Assembly: GCA_002633005.1 (NCBI GenBank)
Contig: NMRA01000410.1
Location: 89,977-153,976 of the forward strand
Source of the DNA: Phoronis australis
Taxonomy: Eukaryota; Phoronida; Phoronidae
DNA length: 64,000 bases
Direction: 5' to 3'
A program made the position numbers and the translations under genes. The notes under the pieces are model-generated. The model did not search any database. It was given only the letters and a program-made list of their open reading frames with translations, and was not told the DNA's origin. Position 1 is the first letter of the stretch, and each line of letters begins with the position of its first letter. Shown here piece after piece: positions 10,358-23,700 of this stretch.

Positions 10358-12398
10358 ATGTTCAAAAATACCTTCCAGAGTGGATTTTTATCCATACTTT
10401 ATAGCATTGGAAGCAAGCCTCTGCAGATTTGGGACAAAAAGGTAAGAATATGATGATAAATTTGAACTCACTCCCAACATAGTCATTTCCATAGTTACTG
10501 CTTGGTTACAGGTGTTGGCGAACGTTTTTGTCATCGTTTAGTGTCAAAGCGTTTATGTTTTAATATAAGCCCTTGATTTGGACAATTTATTTTGTCTGAA
10601 ATTTGGAAATCGTACGTCTTATTTCAATATCTGCATTTTGTGGACCAAAACCGGAGCCGAACATGTGACTTCAGCACTGTCAGTGTCAACTGGAACCGAA
10701 ATAACTTGACCTCCTTTTGGCTTGCCACACGTTATTTTGTGATAAACATTTTAATGATTATGGCTATTATGTGCTGTAGAAACGGGGATTTTTAACTCAA
10801 GTTCTGAATTAATTCACGTGTGTTATGGATGTAACACGTTTGCTGTTGTGCTGTGCAACAATTTGTGTTGTCGTCTGGCGATAATCGTTTTTCGTAACCG
10901 CCATGTTGACCGAGACTGAATATAAACATTTCACTTTCAGGTGCGAAATGGACACATTAAACGCATAACAGACAACGACATCCAGTCTTTAGTATTAGAA
11001 ATATCTGGAACAAATGTTAGGTATGTATATGATGATCGTGTGTTTGCTGAATTTGAGAAGAATTTAACGTTTAGTTCTCCAAGTTTGACAACCGTTTGGG
11101 TTGGACTTTGGCATTTCACGTAGTTCAAAAATGGCGGCGCCCATGAATTGTGGCAAAAAAGTAATATAACAGTTGCATAATCGTTCTGTCCAAATGTTAT
11201 TCTTGGCAATTCCTATTCATGGTCATCCTACATGGTCGAAGAACACGTTACAAAGGACTAATGATCATTTGATTTTTCTTGGATCTTATTGTTTACTGAA
11301 TTGTGAGGTCATCAAGTCAAGTGGCGACATTTTGCCGATTTGTTTTGATTTTAAAATGCTAACAAAGACTGTATCTTCTTACAGCACGACATTCATCACG
11401 TGTCCCATAGACCCAAAGAAGGTACTAGGCATCAAACTTCCCTTCCTGGTTATGATTATCAAAAACTTGAAGAAATATTTCACATTTGAAGTACAGGTAT
11501 GTATAGTCATTCAATCCTACGTAATACTCGCAATAGGCGTTTTACATGTTGGCAGCAGTTGCTGTTTTAAAGTTATAAATAATTATAGTAAAGGCACTTG
11601 CAGAGCCTGTGGCTTTGATTCTGTTGAAGATTTGTAAATCTCTTTGAAATCTGCATTCTTCGTTTGAGTAACCATTGAAAATAAAACATGGTTGTTTTCA
11701 GTGAAAGTATAGGATTCCCTTTTCTGACGAGTTTTCCTCATTTTCATTCTGTTCAGTTTTAATGATGTTGTGAATTTCCAGTAATTATTTTTTTCTCTCA
11801 TTTAGGTCTTAGACGACAAAAATGTGAAAAGGAGATTTAGGGCAAGCAACTATCAGAGTACCACTCGTGTAAAGCCATTCATTTGTACTATGCCAATGAG
11901 ATTGGACGACGGCTGGAATCAAATTCAGTTCAACTTGTCAGACTTCACAAGACGTGCTTATGGTACTAACTACATTGAAACACTACGAGTTCAGGTGTGT
12001 AAACTATCTTTGTAAACCATTGCCTGTATTGTACTGTCCTATCACAGTAATGGAACCAGGACTGCGTGTTCTTTGTACAACTGAAGTAGGAATGTCTTGA
12101 AGTTCTGTTAAGATAATTCATAATTAAAAAATCTCTAAAGAAAGGAAATGATATCGAACAATAGGTATTATTGCATGTTGACCTCAGAAACATTCTGTAC
12201 AGTTTGTACAGGCATCCTTACTAACGCAACATGCATACTATTGAAATAAGGCAGTTTGCTTAATATTTCATCCATGTCTTTTTTCAGATCCACGCAAACT
12301 GCAGGATTCGTAGGGTATACTTCTCAGACAGACTGTACTCAGAGGATGAACTACCAGCGGAGTTCAAGCTATACCTACCTGTGCAGAACAAGAAATAA
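10358..12398 (+). CDS. CFAP20: Cilia- and flagella-associated protein 20 (BUG22/GTL3)
   Basis: Five coding exons are resolved with GT-AG borders: 10358-10441, 10941-11020, 11385-11496, 11806-11994 and 12288-12398 (stop TAA). They join in frame to 191 aa; human CFAP20 has 193. The product starts [20 protein letters not shown] and contains the near-invariant blocks [56 protein letters not shown]-like sequence (here [10 protein letters not shown]), [18 protein letters not shown] and [20 protein letters not shown], ending LYLPVQNKK. The family protein is a small beta-rich inner-junction protein of ciliary doublet microtubules. It is linked to axonemal stability and tubulin modification, and a nuclear role has also been reported. 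Identity to vertebrates appears extremely high, as is usual for this gene. It converges on GLG1. Nothing looks damaged. Confidence 0.97.
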
Positions 12399-12947
12399 AC
12401 CGGCAAACCATCCCTAGGATACTCAAAAATGTGGACATGTTTTTTAATAAAAAAGATGGAAAATTAAAAATCTTGATGGGTACTTTATAGAGGCTGTTGG
12501 ATATACTGGTTAAGTGCATTTAACATTTATATGCATCAGGCGAAGATTTTAAGTTGCATTGTTGATGGGTGCTTTAGAGGTCACCCTTTGACCTAATTCA
12601 ACACTTGTTGGTTTATTAGAAGACTATAGGACACATTTTTGTTTTCATGTCTTAGATTCGTCATCTGAAATTGCTCGGAGCCCTTCTTCAATCGCAATGT
12701 GGTGGCACCGCAATTCTGAGCTGGTTACGAATGTTTTACATAACTTAATTTACGCATAACATGCTTCGAAACGAGCTCAGAGTTACTCGACCTATTTTGA
12801 AAAAGGGGGCAGTTGCAATATTTGTCATAACATCATCTCACTTTATATTTGCCAATGTTTTTGTTCTTGTCTTATTTGTTATCAAGTTGTAATTACAAGA
12901 AGCATGACCATTTCATGTATTTTGTATCTGTACATACATTATTAGTT

Positions 12948-12953
12948 AATAAA
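12948..12953 (+). promoter_or_regulatory. Probable CFAP20 polyadenylation signal
   Basis: AATAAA at 12948-12953 is about 550 bp past the CFAP20 stop. An earlier AATAAA occurs near 12446, only ~50 bp past the stop, so two alternative 3' ends are possible. Which is used cannot be told from sequence alone. Confidence 0.45.
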
Positions 12954-14577
12954 CATTTTACAACAAGTCTATAGTGTAGTATCTGGGAACAATTGATTTT
13001 AGACATACATCTTGGATTGAGTGGCAGAATTGTGAACTGACAGTGAGAAGTTTCCAAACTTTAAAAACACCTAAATCTTAAAAATTCCAACTTCAGAACA
13101 GACTTGTGAATTTTGCTGAAGCCATCTACTTGGAAGACAGTTCACACACATGCTAGATGCCGCTGCACAGATTTAATAGCCACATGGAAGTTTCAAAGAA
13201 ATGTAAAATGTTCTGAAAATATACCTAAAAGTCCTATGTTCTATTCACGTGATCTTCACAAGTATTTCCCATCCTAACGTATAGAAGCCTGACATTTAAT
13301 TATTCAACTTAAAAATCAACATTCAGTAAATGTCATTTATGCATGACCATTGACCTTGTATAGTATGTACATATGTCTGTCAATGCGGCAGGTTACGACA
13401 GCCTAGATCATGTCTGCATACCGATGTAGTGCGCTGTGTATTCATTTCATTGTGCACTGCAAGTACCAAATCTAAAACCAGACTTGCAAAAAGTTGGCTA
13501 AATTGTGTTCCATAGTGTTTCTACCTGTAGCCTCATGCTTGTAAAAACTTACTATAAACAGTAAGATGAAGCAAAAACAGGTTTTAAAAGATGACCATGG
13601 TATGCACAGTAGTTTTCACATCTGAACCATGGCTTAATGATTACACTTTTTAGCATTTACAACGGAAAGTATGCATTCACATACGTCCAAGCTTATTTAG
13701 CTATGCATGACCTGTGTCAGCTGCACAAGTGATTCCCAGTGTGGGAAAGCATATTCAGCAAGTGTTACTCTTTGAAAATGATTCTCCGTTTACACATTGA
13801 TGTTATTAAACTGAACTACAATGTACAATGATTGTAACGTTGTTTGACATTGCCGTGAACTATTTGCACAGAAAACAATAACAAACACGTTAATGAATAG
13901 ACAAAGACTGTTCTTTTGTTTACCCTAGCAACAGCTTCAGGTCAACCAACAAAGGGCAGTGTTTTCACAGAGTGACACCTACTGTGAAATACAGAAGATA
14001 ACAAAAATTGTTACCTAAGTGAAACGATTTAATCATAGTAAAATGGTTTTCAAGTTTTGTAAAATTTCATTAAATATGAGAGTTTCAATTATAACCAACT
14101 GTACATACTAGAATTCAGTGCAAAGAACAGAGTGTGACTACCACTAATAAGTATAATTGGGACAGCATTTAGCACATACAAACTGGGTGAATTACCTACT
14201 AAAGTGGTATTCATGCATAAATTTTGACGTAATTAGTTAATACTTAATCATTAAAGAATATAACACTTCAAAACAACCATCACAACATAACACTTCAAAT
14301 GTACATTACAAAGTACTAGTAGATACAGAAGTTTTATTCTCAGCCAGTCACAGTGTGAAAATAAGTCTCTTGACAACAATCTCACATAAACTTATCAGGA
14401 GGTATTTCACATCAGGCTGACAGAAATGCAATACACAACTTAGTAGGATAATACAAGTACAGTAACTCAAGTGCTAGCTTTGATTTGGTTCGAATTGCAC
14501 CACTGAAACAACTGAAATCCAAAAACAAAAATGTCAACATGTTGCTGGCACGTTTGTTTTGTAACATCAGTTCACAA

Positions 14578-14790
14578 TGTGGTATGATTTAAGAGACAAA
14601 ATGATGGACAAGTGAAATTCTGAATTTCATTTTAAAAAATTTACGTAGCACCAAATGTTTTAGTCATTTTCAAGTTATACACCATAACTACCAGTAGACA
14701 ATGTTTTGAGAAATTCTTGACTTTCAAAACTTACAATGTACGGGTAAAACTGACGTATTGACATTGATTTCGCCCAAGTCTAGCATGTAC
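14578..14790. mobile_element. Degenerate copy of the CAGTAAAATCTC MITE family
   Basis: The words GACAAGTGAAATTCT, TTTAGTCATTTTCAAGTTATACA and CAATGTTTTGAGAAA recur in the same order as in the copies near 16225, 40849 and 61295. Ends are eroded and no inverted repeat pair is clear. Confidence 0.35.
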
Positions 14791-16224
14791 CACCTTGAAC
14801 TGACTGGCATGGTAACTGAACATGGTTCGCCTTCAAACAACAATTCAAACACCACCACAATTGTAACATATCATTTCCACCCATGAATATTAAGCATTGC
14901 CTGGAATAACACTTAACACCAGGGGATGTGAAGCTGAAGCACAGTCAAATGGACATGGAACAAAAGCACTGTCCTTTCAAAAGCCAAAAATTCATTCACT
15001 ATCAGCAGTGATATACAACAACAAATCTAACGCGTGAACACATCTCCGAGGAGTAATGTAAGCGACATTGAACAGCATCAAATACATGCGTACAGCATGC
15101 TTTCAAATGTTTTGGTATTGAGGGGCAACAGTATGAGAAACGGGCATAACAAGGTTCCACATTTCATTTTTTACAATCCCTTATGAGCTATTTTCTAGGA
15201 TATTCTTAAAGCGTGCCTACCAAAATTTCAAGGTCGTGCCCTCCCAAGACTGTACACTTTGTGTTAATTAAGTAATAGCGCATGCAGATCAGTACAGCTA
15301 CAGCATAAGTGAATACAAAATAATAAAATACAATATACAAAAACGTGCCATACACCAGCAGCGACAATGAGTACGTACAAAACACAAAGACCACAAATTT
15401 GTTAACAAGAAACAATTGGCAAACGCCATCTGTGCAAAGGCATATTTACTGGATAAAAGCTTTAAAACAAGTAAGCTATCTTCAGTGATAACAACAGAAA
15501 TGACAACACTTTTTGTAACAAGGTGAAGAACAAATTTGTCAATTACGGTAAACATCATCCAGTTTGGGTCAGTGAAAAATAATTTAGCTAATAAGTTTAA
15601 CGCTTGTACCAAAAAAGCTAATATTGGCCATCCCAAATTCAAGAATTACAACACAAACTTTGTGTCAGCAGCTATTTTCAATGATTTTATCTTGGACTCT
15701 GTCGATACAAAACGCCGTGTCCGACAATTGAGAAATATGATGAAAGTCCAAATTACCCACACCAAAATCTTCAGAGTGAGGACAATTTAATTTTGGCTTG
15801 AATTTCAAAGTTCCAAATTATAGAGACTATCCCAATTTATACCGTATAAGTATTATGCATTGTCAGTAACACAGCATTTGTGAACTTAGGAAAAAAGGAC
15901 TCCTCAGTCAAGTGGAGCCTTGAAAAGAGCACAGCCTGGTTTGGCTTAATAGCTTTTGGCACAACCTACAGGTCACTACTTCAAGTCCACAGAAAACTTG
16001 TGACACAATTGCCATGCAGCACCAGAGTGCGCTGTGATCAGTCCACTGAACAGGCATTTAGTCCTTGAGTGCAGTTGGCCATAAACTAAGTTCTACTAAC
16101 ACACTAACTACCAACAAATGACCAGCTGGCTGAGGTGGGAAAACTGATGCCACACGATTCTTCAGAATGCATGTAGCTAGCATCACGTTACAATAGTTCA
16201 CAATAGAAACTACATGGTAAAGTC

Positions 16225-16470
16225 TCACAAAATTAGGACCCAATAAGGCAGATAAGTGAATTTCTTTTATTTTTTCAAAGATGTGCAGCACCTAACAAAT
16301 CTTTTTATCATTTTGAAGTCCTATACCACAGCTACCACCAGACAATGTTTTGAGAAAATATGGGCATTCTTAACATTATTGAAAGCCTATTATTTTAGTC
16401 CAAAATTGGTGAGATTTTACCAAACACATATTCATTGGCTTCACTACCTATTCAAAAACAAAGTCTCCTG
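16225..16470. mobile_element. Degenerate copy of the CAGTAAAATCTC MITE family
   Basis: Shares ordered words with the other copies (GATAAGTGAATTTC, then ATGTGCAGCA, then CAGACAATGTTTTGAGAAAA, then TTGGTGAGATTTTA). It may contribute sequence and a minus-strand AATAAA (16266-16271) to the GLG1 3' UTR. Confidence 0.35.
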
Positions 16471-17700
16471 TTATTTGTCACAGAAACAAATGTCAAAATT
16501 GACAATCAATTTTAGTTCAAATTTTACAAAGCATCGTTTTCTGGCATAGGAACAATCATTCTAAGAGTGAAGTGTGACTTTCTTCGCATTTAACTGATGA
16601 GGAAACTTGAGAAATAAAGTAATTCACCTCATTAAGCCATATTGTGAGTTGGATAAGTGGTTTTATAACACTTTACTGAGTAAGCTTCAGGATTGTTTCA
16701 AAATAATCTATGTACTGTGACGGTTCTTTGTATAAACAATCCATACAATAAAGCATATGTCTAAGATTAAAATACCATGCAATGAAATTAAAAGCGCAAC
16801 GAGTTTTAAGTCTACAAGAATACCAAGTATTTATTGCCTTTGCAGTCTTCTCTAAAGACACAGTAAACACGACAGACAAGTACAAGGGAATTTTGTAGCA
16901 ATACGTTAGGCCAGCTCACGAGTCTTTTTGTGTATGTTTTCCAGAATCTTGAGAACTTATTCCACGAAAGCAAAAATTGCCGAATTATCGGTGTTGTTCA
17001 CTTTAATAAAGAATTTGCAGGAAAAATCTTCAAAAAAGACTCGTACAAAAAAGTTATCAGGTCAATAGCTAACACCAAGAACATACAAGCGTGTCGCACA
17101 CCTAGACAAACATTTAAGTAAAGGAGAGAGTTGAAGAGCAGATACGAAACCGTTATTTCTCACAATATCAGTCTAGTCATAATAACTTATTGTCAACAGC
17201 TGCTCTTCATTTGTATTGCTTTTGACATCTAGTCAAGTGAGAAATAACAAAGCGCAAAAAATAAAATCGAACATTTCTTCAAACAATATCGCCACAAGTT
17301 TGTTACAAACCATAACAACAGTTAAGCCACTTTACAAGTCACTTAAACTAACAGTCATAAACTGTTCCCCGCCGGTGATTATTATATATGTATTGCCATA
17401 TTTTGTTAAACTGAAATATCAATTCAACCCTATTTTGTTCCACATGAGATGAGATGCCTGAATTAGAAAAATAAATTGGTTTCCACCACAAGACGGGAAT
17501 ACAGTGGAGACTGTTATGTCCCCTGGCTGGACCTCGAATACACACCAAAACACAAACAACTGTACACCCACAACCCAAGGCAACAATGAACTGTATGATA
17601 CTCGCTGGATTATCAACAAGTTAAATACTCAATGCTTTATACAACGTCTAAAGGGTGGTTCTGTTAAAACCACCCTCTGGCACCCATACGGGGAAGATGT

Positions 17701-20700
17701 TTACTTGTTCTTAGTTGCCGCAGAAACACGTTTCGTCACTCTGCCACAGAATAAACCAATGATGAGAACGACAGCGATGACAGCGAAGACCAAGCCCAGG
17801 AAAGAATTGCGTGAGGGTGAAGCCAGGATCATGTCAAATATGTCGAATGTTCCCGCGGGTGCAACCTGTAGCAAACGCACACAGAACAAGGTTTCAGAAA
17901 ATTTATATGTTAATAACATATTTTCACTGATGTTTTGTTTCGTCCCCAAGAAATCACCCACATGCTGAACATACTCCTTCCATTTTATAAATATTCATTA
18001 TGAAAAATACAATGTAGAGCTAGAAAGAAAAATATCTGAACATCGGAGTTAACACCCACATTTAGTTCAACGCCCACCCCAAAAACTTCCTAATTTGCCC
18101 TTACTCAGTTTAGCACCCACCTCTAACTTCCTTAAAAGTGCCCATGTCTTCGGGAACATAAGTCTCAAAGAACTTTAGCTCCCAAATGATATGTCTATCC
18201 ACTCCTAAGAAATAAATGGCGTAACAAGACATACATCAAGCAGCTCCCATAAAATGTAACTCAAAGCAACCAAGTACTCTACCTTTGCGGCAAAGGCCCA
18301 TAGTTCACGTCGTTTCGTCAGCTCCCTGTTGCAAGCATTGGTTAGTCTTATCGTATTATCATCAAGAGCCGACAGCAAGCAAGACATTTCTGAAAAACAG
18401 GTTCTAAACTAATTATATACAGTACAAGACAATATTAATCGGACAAAATACCGTTTCCTATCATGACGGCTTATTCTGATAACAGCAAAAATATTTGGTA
18501 ATGACTACAATGGTAGCTAACTTATAACCACAGAATGGCTTAGCAACCTTTAACTTTCCAGTTAATTCTTTTTCATTCTCGGTCATGGGGATAGGCCGCT
18601 ATGATGATGAATTGTGCTTCGGTCCAACCGACACCACGGGGATTCAGTCATTTTGTTTCTACACTTTTGGTGAGTACTGCATGTGATATTGATGTCTAGG
18701 TTTGAGAAGAGACAGTTCCTAATTACTAATGACCTAGCTCATGAAGTCTGCTCATCGCACCAGGTTTAGTTTTAGTTGCCAAGGCTGTATGGCCGTCAGG
18801 GGAATTTCAGGCATTTACTGCGACCAATTTCAGTTGAAGCAATGGATAAGTACAGGATAGTGTTGGGTCTGGAGGAGCTGTCAACAAGTTGTTTCTGACA
18901 CCACAGACAGTGGTTTACAGTGGTTTTAAACACTCCACAGCCAATATTACTAGCTAACGAAGTGATACGTACGTCGACCCAGGCCCTTAGGTATGTCTGC
19001 ACAGTAATTCTTCAGATCCACACTACAAGCGTCATACAAATGGGGATCCACGTGAACATCAGCCCGTCCCTCAACGAACAACCGAATGACTTCCTGCAAT
19101 AAGTAACAACATGGTACACTCACCGACTCCTTAGTTAATGACATTACAAAATTGTCAACAGTTGCTGTTTTCTGTGTTTCTACCAAGGTCCGTTTTCGTT
19201 AAGGGATGTTTTTTGGCCACATCTCTGATTAGATTTACACCTATGGCAACGAACAAGCTAAAATTTCTCACATGACCTGGAATGTGTGACGACACGACTG
19301 GTTAATAACACCGAGTATGTAATTTTTTTAATATTACATGGGCGAATCACAAAGTAGTGCAGAGTAGAAATCCATACGCCTTACAGCAAGCCTCGGGATT
19401 TTGACAAAATTTCCAAGAGGTTTTGCCCATGTCATAAACCTGAGACTCGTATAGGATTCTCTACACATCGACTACAAAAAAAACCCCTACACCTTTTACC
19501 TTTCCTGAATGGCAGGAGTTAAAAAAGGTCACAATGTTGTGAGATATTTTAGAGCAACAGGCTGCCCTCGTCTGAACAAAGTATGGACGCAACTACCTTA
19601 AAGAAATACAACTGGCAAAATGCGCATTGTTTCTACCTTGCATTTCACCAAATACACACAGGCTTACTCCAGACTGAACATGTTAACACAAATGCGTGAC
19701 TACATTATGGTAATTTTGTAATTCTTCACCTACAGTATACAGAAGTCCAAGATTTCAAAATGGACATACGTAACACAAGTGCACTGGAGTGGTAGAGAAC
19801 TGGATTGAGCAAATAAGCCGATTTTTACATTCCGCTCCATGGAGACCCGGCAATAAAACATAGATTTCTCTAAGAATAATGAGTATATGGTGAAAACAGG
19901 GCTCAAAAATAAATGTACGGGCACCATGAGTAGGTGAATATTGCAGGGTTGTTTGGACTGAGAAACTTTCAGATTATTCATGATGGTCTGGCTTCTGAAA
20001 AACCAAAAAACTGCATTTTTTATTAAATATTATTTTTGTGTCAAATAACTTCCTCAGTGATGTTGTACATGTAATTAATGAAGGCCAGGGATCACTGATT
20101 GGCATTGAGAATCATTTATGGGAGAAAGGGTGAAACTCATTTTATGGGAAAAAATATGTCTAGTCCCTTTAAACACTTCAGCTGTTGTAATAAATGCATT
20201 TTTGATGTCTCAATAGCAGATACTATTTTTCATCAAAACAAGTGAAAATTTGCCCAAAATACAATCTGATGTTTTTCAAAAATGTCTGTATGTCTAAAAA
20301 CCCATTACACTTAAACATGGGAACAACCTCCCAAACACAGGGGTAATGTCTTTCGAGTACGACAAGACGCGACTCAGTAAGTTGGGTCCACATGGAAGGT
20401 CATTTTACGGGATGAACCAGGATAGAGTTTCGTAGATGCAACAATCTCATTAAGGAAGCTAGAGTAATCCTGTGTTTCACTTGCAATGCATGGCGATAAC
20501 TCATGTGTTCTAGTGTTTATGCAAGATTCTCGCCTCTACGGAATACACGTGAAGTCTCAAGAGAGGACAGTCAGTTTTTCCCAAGTCTACAAATCTTGTA
20601 ACGTGGGTGAGGAACAACTTAAGACGTGTTTCATAATTGTCTCAGTTAATGCAGTTGACAGAGAGGTTGGCCACAGAGGGAATGGATTTGTGTTTACTGG

Positions 20701-23700
20701 GAAGACATAATCTGTCACATCTCACAGGGAAGACCCACTTGTCACAGTTTTTGGTGCTTTTTGTGTGTATAAGTCGCATCGATTTTCTTTTCGTCACATA
20801 TGCAAAACACTATATTTGTCAGCGATAACAATGAATCCTGAAATTTTACAGTTTGTGAAAAAAGGAACACCTACTTCGATGCAGCACAAAATAACTGAGA
20901 GTTGAACAAAAACCACTAAAAGCTTACTTAGCAGCAAATTTCTCACACTCTGTTACAGAATTTTCAAAATGTCACACAATTTCAGGCAACCAAGCTTTAT
21001 CACAGAATGTCATCATGTCACAGGAAATACATGCTTTGCATACAGCAAACTCACAGGCAAGCATATGGACTGTGGTTGAATCTTCTGAATGTTTTGCTTG
21101 AGACATTCCTCCACTCCGCCTTCATCCTCTCCGTCCTCTTTTACCCTTTCCATGCTTTCGCTGCAGAACTCTTTAATCTGCAAGCGATCAAACAATCTCT
21201 AAGTGAACGACATTGTAGCCACAATTGCAATATCCAAATTATGTTTGCACTAAAAAAATAAAATAAAAACACACCAGGACTTGGGGTCTAATCTCCAAAC
21301 TTGAACTTCAAATTAAATTTTGATGTTTCTTTTCTACCAAAGCTAACGTGAGGTGAATGTTGCATGAATGTCTAATCTTAGTTCACACTTGATGCCCCCA
21401 ACATTAAAGGTATAAATTCAAAGCTGAATTCAAAATCTATATTTTAAAGCCTTTTGCAGTAGTTTTCTCAAAATATCTTACTCAACTCTTAAGTCACTAA
21501 TTCGGACTAGGAGACCTCAAATGAGAACTTGTACTAGGAACTCATCTCCATAAACTATTAACTTGAGCATACAACTAAATATCCGTACCTTGAGGTTGTC
21601 CACAAGAAAAATGTAAAAATAATGTCAGATTTGAGATCAGAGATTTGACCCCTCCTCTAGTTTGAAATTCACAAAGTGACCAAAAACTTTCAATGCAGCA
21701 TGGGCAGGAACATAAATTCATCAAAAAACCTAGTTGGACCTTAAAAATGAAAAAGAATGTGCCAACATATATACATAACCAGGGCAATTACCCCTTCTTT
21801 GTATCTACTACAGTACAGGCCCATGGTTACTTATAGATGAGTCCTTCCCTTCTTAGAATTTCTACTACAGTACAGGCCCACAATTACTTATAGATGAGTC
21901 CATCCCTTCTCAGTATTTCTACTTCAGTACAGGCCCACAATTACTTATAGATGAGTCCACATCCCGTCTTAGTATTTCTTCTAGAATACAGGTCCACAGT
22001 TATCTATAGATGAGTCCATCCCTTCTCAGTATTTCTACTACAGTACAGGCCCACAATTACTTGTAGATGAGTCCACATCCCGTCTTAGTATTTCTTCTAG
22101 AATACAGGTCCACAGTTATCTATAGATGAGTCCATCCCATCTCAGTATTTCTACTACAGTACAGGCCCACGGTTACTTATAGATGACTCCATTTGCAGAA
22201 ATTTACCACAAAACTGCTAGGCATCAGTAATTTCATTGACAAGAAGCAAAAGGCTTCCAACTCATACCTCCTTATCACACTTCGCAGCCAACACGGGGTC
22301 TCTCCTGTAGTCCAGCTGAGCCTCTTGCATGACAACACTCACTTGACGATGACACTCTGGCGACAATCTCTACAGGAAGAGTTGGACACAGATGACAGCT
22401 CACCGGACTACACAAAGTATTCTGCTGACAGGTTAGTTTATAATACATGTATGGCCCACTCTAGTCGAGGGTGATATTAGGTCATATGTACGGAAGAAGA
22501 GCAATACTACCCAAAGGCAACATTACTCTCCCGATGTTCATATGACATGATACACTCGAGGGATCTGTCTATATTTGTGTTATTCAAAACCACCGATGCT
22601 TCTTTTCCTCTGATTTGTTTTCTCTTATTAAACAAGCTTCTTTTTACCTGAATAGAAAGCGACATTCCACACTATATCAGAGAACAAAAGTATAAGTAGT
22701 TGTGTAATAAATGAATACACAATAATTTTAGTTTTATATTACAGCCATCAACAATCAGACTGCAAGGAAAGCAATGGAGTTTCCTCGTGACGCTATCAAA
22801 AGAATGAATTTTTACTAGTTCTTGAGACCATCAATGAGACATCCTGACTATTGAACAGTCTTATAACTTGTCAATGTGTGAATGAGCTCAGCTAGAACCA
22901 GTGCAAATCAAAATTAGAGCCTAGTGCGTGAATGCAGTTTCACTTGTTACACTTACATTTTCAACAAATCATTATACGTTTACCTATCATGTTCAACAAA
23001 ATGCACACAATTACACCATCAGCTAAATGAATTAAAACATTCAAGACCAGAAACAAAAGCTGCATAAATGTCTAGTCAGTAGTCTGTGATGTATTATAGT
23101 GTACATGTCTGACAACATGTCTAGTCAGTAGTCTGTGATGTATTATAGTGTACCTGTCTGCTAACATGTTAAGTGAACAGTTAGCCAGCCAGCTGGTTGT
23201 ACGAAGACTATCGTCAAAATACAGCTAGGTACCACAGTGTGTTGAGCTCAGACAGACCTCCAAACTGCACACAGCCCGGGTAGTTTTACTTGTCACCTCG
23301 CAGTGAAACTTGCATCAACATGTACATCAGGAGATGAAGACAGCTTATAATGAAGTGAAACCAGTCAATTCCGATAATTTGTTGCGACGTTTATGCAACC
23401 TCGTGAAAGAACAACAGTTGATTGAAGAATTGGCGAAAAAAGAAACTGGCCAATAAGTGACGCAATATTTCATGGTGCCGAAAGCTGATGCAAAAGATCA
23501 CTCCACAACTTTAACAGCAGAATAACTGTAGAACACCAATTTTTCCAACACTGGTTAATAATTTAGTTTACTCAAGGAAGAGTGAAGTTTTTAGTGACAC
23601 TAATTTATTGCCACATTTTCTTTAGTCAGTTTTTTACCCACATCGGCGCAAAGCTGTATATTTAGTAAAAAACTTTGCACCAAGGCTTGCCAACAGTCTG

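Larger units (their letters stand above)
12970..17700. other. Probable GLG1 3' UTR plus intergenic spacer
   Basis: No coding sequence is recognised. GLG1 ends at 17701 on the minus strand, so part of this region should be its 3' UTR; vertebrate GLG1 has a long one. On the minus strand AATAAA occurs at 16830-16835, 16266-16271 and 14333-14338, giving possible UTR lengths of about 0.9, 1.4 and 3.4 kb. Two degenerate copies of the window's CAGTAAAATCTC-type MITE lie within it (about 14578-14790 and 16225-16470). Confidence 0.5.

Noticed and set aside
21791-22192. Regularly spaced repeats reminiscent of a CRISPR array
   Set aside because: Units are contiguous with no unique spacers, and the host is an animal; it is a minisatellite.
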